A DNA stretch of 10,757 nucleotides from an uncultured Caryophanales bacterium. Lineage in GTDB: Bacteria > Bacillota_I > Bacilli_A > RF39 > UBA660. The stretch is from assembly GCA_937897245.1 (NCBI GenBank), contig CALCBO010000080.1:1-10757 (forward strand). Direction: 5' to 3'. Shown piece after piece: positions 7,352 through 10,757 of this stretch. Position numbers and translations under genes: made by a program. The notes beneath the pieces are model-generated. The model did no database searches and was not told where the DNA came from. It worked only from the letters and a program-made list of their open reading frames with translations. The number at the start of each line of letters is the position of its first letter. The stretch's first letter is position 1.

Positions 7352-7378
7352 TTGTTTGTAAAGACAATTATTTTTTTT
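7349..7378 (+). terminator. Intrinsic terminator of the GT8 gene
   Basis: TAATTGT (7349-7355) pairs with ACAATTA (7364-7370) around an 8-nt loop, followed by eight Ts (7371-7378). The left arm begins with the TAA stop codon. Confidence 0.85.
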
Positions 7379-7389
7379 GAAAAAATGTA

Positions 7390-7418
7390 TTGACAAATTG
7401 TTTTGATATTAATATAAT
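7390..7418 (+). promoter_or_regulatory. Consensus promoter of the NAD salvage operon
   Basis: A perfect -35 TTGACA (7390-7395), a 17-bp spacer and a perfect -10 TATAAT (7413-7418). This is the strongest promoter in the window, and the -10 box is enclosed by a dyad (next entry), so tight control by a repressor is likely. Transcription should start near 7425. Confidence 0.9.
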
Positions 7419-7426
7419 GTTAATAA
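7403..7426 (+). promoter_or_regulatory. Candidate operator copy 1, enclosing the -10 box
   Basis: The dyad TATTAA (7407-7412) / TTAATA (7420-7425) is separated by 7 nt that hold the -10 hexamer. The 24-nt segment 7403-7426 recurs at 7457-7480 with a single difference (T at 7415, A at 7469). A protein bound here would block RNA polymerase. The regulator is not identified. Confidence 0.65.
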
Positions 7427-7442
7427 CAAGTGGCCAACTTGT
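7426..7442 (+). promoter_or_regulatory. Dyad / hairpin at the predicted mRNA 5' end
   Basis: ACAAGT (7426-7431), GGCCA, ACTTGT (7437-7442): a 6-bp inverted repeat. Since transcription should start near 7425, the transcript would open with this stem-loop. As DNA it could be a further operator; as RNA it could shield the 5' end from decay. GC content is visibly higher than in the surroundings. Confidence 0.5.
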
Positions 7443-7456
7443 ATAATTTATAATAA

Positions 7457-7480
7457 TTGATATTAATAAAATGTTAATAA
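7457..7480 (+). promoter_or_regulatory. Candidate operator copy 2, just before the pncA ribosome site
   Basis: The second copy of the dyad: TATTAA (7461-7466), 7 nt, TTAATA (7474-7479). It lies 54 bp from copy 1, about five helical turns, so both would face the same side of the DNA. It abuts the Shine-Dalgarno site GAGGTGAT (7481-7488). Confidence 0.62.
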
Positions 7481-7491
7481 GAGGTGATAAA

Positions 7492-8091
7492 ATGAATATT
7501 AAAAATTTAAAACTATATAAGGGATGTCTTATAGTAGTTGATATGGTAAAAGGATTTACTGATATAGGAGTATTACATGATAAGAGTATTAAAAGAATAA
7601 TTCCAAGACAAATAGAATTAATTAAGGAAGCTAAAGCTAATGATTATGCAATTATTTTTATTAAAGATACTCATAATAAAGATTCTGTAGAGTTTGAGAG
7701 GTTTGGTAATACTACTCATTGTTTAGAAGGAGAAATAGAATCTGAATTAGTTGATGAATTAAGTGAATTTGAAAATGAAGATGATACTTATAGTTTTAAA
7801 AAGAATTCTACTAGTTTTATGGAATCTTTGGAATTTAGAGAATTTATTGAAAATCAAAAAGAGTTAGAAGATTATGAAGTAATTGGTTGTTGTACTGATA
7901 TTTGTGTGATAAACGGTTCAATTGGTTTAGCTAATTACTTAGATCAATATAATATGAAACATAATATTAAAGTACATGAAGATGCAATTGCAACTTATGG
8001 TGAAGATGAGAGAGGAGAATACGTTGATGCTGCTAAATTATTGATGAAGCAACAAGGTATTCAATTAGTAAAGAAGAGAGGAGATTTATAA
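7492..8091 (+). CDS. pncA: Nicotinamidase (isochorismatase-fold cysteine hydrolase)
   Basis: Hydrolyses nicotinamide to nicotinate plus ammonia, the first step of NAD salvage by the deamidating route. The start is ATG 7492 (199 residues), placed 3 nt after GAGGTGAT; the in-frame ATG at 7471 falls inside operator copy 2 and has no ribosome site. The isochorismatase-fold triad is complete: Asp17 in VVDMVKGF, Lys103 in SFKKNSTSF, and Cys138 in GCCTDICV. A metal site typical of nicotinamidases is visible as D59-T-H61 (IKDTH) and H76 (TTHCLEGE, like the PHC..GT.G block). Length is normal. The stop overlaps the pncB start by one base (TAATG), so translation is coupled. Other isochorismatase-fold amidases are possible from the fold alone, but the metal residues and the pncB neighbour make nicotinamidase much the best reading. 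Confidence 0.92.
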   Translation: MNIKNLKLYKGCLIVVDMVKGFTDIGVLHDKSIKRIIPRQIELIKEAKANDYAIIFIKDTHNKDSVEFERFGNTTHCLEGEIESELVDELSEFENEDDTYSFKKNSTSFMESLEFREFIENQKELEDYEVIGCCTDICVINGSIGLANYLDQYNMKHNIKVHEDAIATYGEDERGEYVDAAKLLMKQQGIQLVKKRGDL

Positions 8092-9572
8092 TGAATAATA
8101 AAACATTAATGACTGATTTTTATGAATTGACTATGGGTCAAACATATTTTTTAGAAGGAAAACATAATGATAAGGTTTATTTTGATGTTTTCTTTAGAAA
8201 GAATCCACTTAATAGTGGGTATACAATAAATGGAGGTTTAGATGAGATTATTGATTATATTCAAAACTTTCATTTTGAGAGGGAAGAAATAGATTATTTA
8301 AGAAGTTTAGGAAAGTTTAATGATGAGTTTTTAGATTATTTAGAAAATCTTAAGTTTAAAGGAAATGTATATGCAATAAAAGATGGTACTCCTGTATTTC
8401 CTAAAGAACCAGTTATCACAGTTGAAGCTGATGCTGTTACAGCACAACTTTTAGAAACAGCACTTCTTGCAGCATTCAATTTTGCAGGGTTAGTAACTAC
8501 TTCTGCCAAAAAAATTACAAAAGCAGCTCGAGATGTTCCGGTTATGGAGTTTGGGGCTAGAAGAGCTCATGGAATTGATGCGGCAGTTGAAGCTAGTAAA
8601 TATGGTTATATTGGTGGGTGTGTTGGGACAAGTAATACTTTAACAGCTATGAAATATGATATTCCAGCTTTAGGTACAACTGCTCATGCTCAAGTTGTTT
8701 TTGAAGATGAAGGAGAGTATGAAGCAATGCTTGCTTATGCAAAAGCTAATCCTGATAATTGCCTATTCTTAGTAGATACCTATGATACTTTAAATAGTGG
8801 TATACCTAATGCTATTAGAGTAGCTGATGAGTATTTAACTCCGAATGGTTATCAATTTAAGGGAATAAGAATTGATAGTGGAGATTTATTTGATTTAACA
8901 AAAAAAGCAAGAGTTATGTTAGATGAAGCTGGATATCCTGATGCTAAGATATGTATAAGTAATGGACTTGATGAATATCAAATTACAGATTTATTAGAGA
9001 ATAAAGCACCAATTGATTCTATAGGAGCTGGTGATAATATAGTTACACCACAAGCTAAAAATGGTGGAGTTGCGAGAGTTGGAGGAGTTTATAAATTAGT
9101 TGCTAAAGAATTAGATGGTGAGATTAAACCTCGTATTAAAATAAGTGATGATAGAGAAAAAACTACCCTTCCTGGTTTTAAAAAAGTATACCGTTTGTAT
9201 GATAAAGAAACTGGTATAGCAGTAGGAGATGTAGTAGCTTTAAATACTGAGAAGCTATTAAATAATAATTATACTTTATATAATCCAGTTACTGGGGATA
9301 GAGTAGTAGTAGATGATTATTTAGTAAAAGAATTACAAGAGAAAATTTTTGATAATGGAGATTTAGTATTTTTAAATCCGACTGCTACTGAAAGAAGAGT
9401 TTATTGTGAAGAACAATATCAAACATTACCAGATGGAGTTAGAGATATTAATAATCCAGATAAGTATCCAGTTATGTTAACAGATGAGGTTCAAGAATTA
9501 ATAGATTGTTTAATAGATGAACATAAAACTCTAAATCAGGAAGAGAAAGGTTATCAAAAGGTGAAAAGATAA
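8091..9572 (+). CDS. pncB: Nicotinate phosphoribosyltransferase
   Basis: Joins nicotinate to PRPP, with ATP use, to make nicotinate mononucleotide (NaMN), the committing step of the Preiss-Handler route. The 493-residue product has the family's usual length for the Firmicute type. Landmarks: LMTDFYELTM at the N-terminus, which is near-diagnostic; MEFGARRAHG (152-161); GTTAHA with His199, the position of the phosphorylated His in characterised enzymes; LVDTYDT; RIDSGDL; and a phosphate-binding IGAGDNIV followed by GGVYKLV. The ribosome site AGAGGAG lies inside the end of pncA. The next gene starts on the base after the stop, so the three genes are tightly packed. No sign of truncation or unusual composition. 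Confidence 0.97.
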   Translation: MNNKTLMTDFYELTMGQTYFLEGKHNDKVYFDVFFRKNPLNSGYTINGGLDEIIDYIQNFHFEREEIDYLRSLGKFNDEFLDYLENLKFKGNVYAIKDGTPVFPKEPVITVEADAVTAQLLETALLAAFNFAGLVTTSAKKITKAARDVPVMEFGARRAHGIDAAVEASKYGYIGGCVGTSNTLTAMKYDIPALGTTAHAQVVFEDEGEYEAMLAYAKANPDNCLFLVDTYDTLNSGIPNAIRVADEYLTPNGYQFKGIRIDSGDLFDLTKKARVMLDEAGYPDAKICISNGLDEYQITDLLENKAPIDSIGAGDNIVTPQAKNGGVARVGGVYKLVAKELDGEIKPRIKISDDREKTTLPGFKKVYRLYDKETGIAVGDVVALNTEKLLNNNYTLYNPVTGDRVVVDDYLVKELQEKIFDNGDLVFLNPTATERRVYCEEQYQTLPDGVRDINNPDKYPVMLTDEVQELIDCLIDEHKTLNQEEKGYQKVKR

Positions 9573-10163
9573 ATGAGAAGAACTAAGCAACAGGAATTAC
9601 AAGAATATATTGAAGAGATGAAAACTATAAAAAAACTATTATTAGACAAGGAAGCTAAGTTCTTACAAGTAGAAGGGTATAAATGTGTTACAGCTGGGGG
9701 TATGACAGTTTATAGAGAAAAATTATTAAAAAATAATAGTGATGGTTCAGCTGTAATAATATTACCTATTACGATAGATAAAGATGTAGTTTTAACAATA
9801 CAACCAAGAGTATTTACTAAGTCTACTGTTGGGATTAGTTTACCTGCTGGATATGTAGATGATAATGAAGCATATGAGGTGGCTGCTAGAAGAGAATTAA
9901 GAGAAGAGACTGGGTATGAAACAAATGAGTTAATAGAATGTTGTAGTTATTATCAGGATGATGGATGTAGTGCTGCTTATAATAAAGGATTTGTTGCATT
10001 AGACTGTCAAAGAGTAGGAAAACAAAGGTTAGATAAAGATGAATTTATAAGATATTTTAAATGTCATTATGATGAATTAGAAGAATTAGTTGAAGAAGGA
10101 ATGATTTTGGATGGGGGAAGTCAATTAGTAATTGAGAAAGCTAAAAAGTATGTAAAAAAATAA
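9573..10163 (+). CDS. Nudix hydrolase, ADP-ribose pyrophosphatase type
   Basis: 196 residues with a complete Nudix box: Gly93, Glu99, then R107-E-L-R-E-E-T-G114 (spacing G-x5-E-x7-REUxEExGU). LPAGYVDDNE before it and the short C-terminal helix (GSQLVIEKAKKYV) match ADP-ribose pyrophosphatases, which split ADP-ribose to AMP and ribose 5-phosphate; the N-terminal strand region also fits. It starts directly after the pncB stop, with AGGTG 10 nt upstream inside pncB. In an NAD operon it plausibly clears or recycles ADP-ribose from NAD-consuming enzymes. It is not the NrtR regulator: that protein adds a C-terminal winged-helix domain, for which there is no room here. Other nucleoside-diphosphate substrates (NADH, NaAD) cannot be excluded. 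Confidence 0.88.
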   Translation: MRRTKQQELQEYIEEMKTIKKLLLDKEAKFLQVEGYKCVTAGGMTVYREKLLKNNSDGSAVIILPITIDKDVVLTIQPRVFTKSTVGISLPAGYVDDNEAYEVAARRELREETGYETNELIECCSYYQDDGCSAAYNKGFVALDCQRVGKQRLDKDEFIRYFKCHYDELEELVEEGMILDGGSQLVIEKAKKYVKK

Positions 10164-10200
10164 AAAATAAATCTAGAAATAAATAAAAAAAGGTGATAAC

Positions 10201-10757
10201 ATGAGAGTTGGAATCTATGGGGGAAGTTTTAATCCTCCCCATAAGATGCATGAAGATATAGTAAATGGTTTATTGAATAGTAATTATTTAGATAAAATTA
10301 TTATTGTACCAACAGGAATACATTATCATTATAAAAATAATTTATTAGCTAATGGAATACGTTATGAAATGTTAAAGATTGTTTTTCAAAAAAATAATAA
10401 AGTATTAATTAGTAAGTATGAATTTAAGAATAGAAATGTAAGTACTTATGAAACATTATGTTATTTTAAAAGAAAATATCCTAATGATCAAATATATATT
10501 ATTCATGACTTAGAATTTGATGATATAGAAAAATTTATTCATGATTTTTGTGTTTATTTTCATAATAAAGATATGAAATTTCATTGTTATGAAGTTCTTA
10601 TTATTACTAAGTGTAATGTAGATTATAATAGATGGTTTGTAGAAGATTTTGGTATTAAATTTTTTAATATAATTTCTATAGATGAGATAAATAATTCTTT
10701 AACTTATCGTAAGCCTTATTATATTCAAAGTAAAAAGTTTAAAAAATTAATTAATAC
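10201..10757 (+). CDS. nadD: Divergent NadD-like nucleotidyltransferase (3' truncated by window end)
   Basis: A frame open from ATG 10201 to the window end (185 codons, no stop) with an AGGTGAT site 3 nt upstream. It begins MRVGIYGGSFNPPHKMHEDI, matching the GGSFNPPHxGH start of nicotinate mononucleotide adenylyltransferases. That enzyme makes NaAD from NaMN and ATP, the step after PncB. KIIIVPTG, RYEMLKI and STYETLCYFK fit the NadD order (VPxG, RxEML, SYTxDTL). Departures: the HxGH motif reads HKMH, the PPHK loop after VPTG is absent, the usual GxD strand reads IYIIHDL, and no clear ISSTxIR is seen (the nearest is NSLTYRK). The gene is 37 bp after the Nudix gene in the same operon, with no promoter between. 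I infer the NaMN adenylyltransferase of this lineage, but an inactive or retargeted paralogue is possible. Confidence 0.75.
   Translation, partial: MRVGIYGGSFNPPHKMHEDIVNGLLNSNYLDKIIIVPTGIHYHYKNNLLANGIRYEMLKIVFQKNNKVLISKYEFKNRNVSTYETLCYFKRKYPNDQIYIIHDLEFDDIEKFIHDFCVYFHNKDMKFHCYEVLIITKCNVDYNRWFVEDFGIKFFNIISIDEINNSLTYRKPYYIQSKKFKKLIN

Noticed and set aside
7426..7490. NAD-sensing riboswitch in the pncA leader
   Set aside because: The leader is only about 65 nt with one short hairpin and direct repeats; it does not show the conserved core of the NAD riboswitch classes that I know.
7471..7491. Earlier start of pncA at 7471
   Set aside because: The ATG is part of the second operator repeat and has no ribosome site; GAGGTGAT at 7481-7488 serves ATG 7492.
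9573..10163. Nudix gene as the NrtR regulator of NAD synthesis
   Set aside because: The Nudix box is intact and the protein ends soon after the Nudix domain, with no winged-helix domain.

Overview
The window is very AT-rich, uses Shine-Dalgarno sites of the GGAGG / AGGTGAT type, has short U-tailed intrinsic terminators, and has every gene on the + strand. This fits a low-GC Firmicute, most likely a Bacilli / Erysipelotrichia / RF39-like gut lineage close to Mollicutes; that placement is inference from style, not from a marker search. The standard bacterial code is in use: every Trp is TGG, and the only TGA stop (6254-6256) runs straight into a terminator hairpin.

Region 1 (1-3929, RNA and translation housekeeping): the 3' end of a metallo-beta-lactamase-fold hydrolase overlaps by one base a threonyl-tRNA synthetase (thrS) that lacks the usual N-terminal TGS domain. 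A terminator containing the thrS stop codon follows. Next, with its own extended -10 promoter, is an RNase J-family protein whose second metal site is degraded (J2-like). A tRNA-Arg(CCT) gene with encoded CCA follows at 3947-4023, between a weak and a strong hairpin.

Region 2 (4024-7378, accessory / cell surface): three single-gene units. The first is an unrecognised, membrane-anchored, cysteine-containing exported protein behind a near-consensus promoter. The second is an unusual protein with a two-helix pilin-like membrane module joined to an SGNH-hydrolase-like extracytoplasmic domain; its leader carries a terminator-like hairpin. The third is a GT8-family glycosyltransferase with its own promoter and terminator.

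Region 3 (7390-10757, NAD salvage operon): a perfect TTGACA-17-TATAAT promoter drives nicotinamidase (pncA), nicotinate phosphoribosyltransferase (pncB), a Nudix hydrolase of ADP-ribose pyrophosphatase type, and a divergent nadD-like nucleotidyltransferase cut by the window end. Together they give nicotinamide -> nicotinate -> NaMN -> NaAD, with the Nudix enzyme probably dealing with ADP-ribose from NAD breakdown. The promoter carries two near-identical copies of a dyad (TATTAA-N7-TTAATA), one enclosing the -10 box and one just before the pncA ribosome site, 54 bp apart. A third, different dyad lies at the predicted mRNA 5' end. This looks like a repressor-controlled promoter whose regulator is not in the window.

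The points most worth a second look are the twin operator of the NAD operon, the pilin-like/SGNH fusion, the metal-site loss in the RNase J protein, and the altered HxGH motif of the NadD-like protein. No CRISPR array, insertion sequence, phage gene or recognisable defence system was seen.
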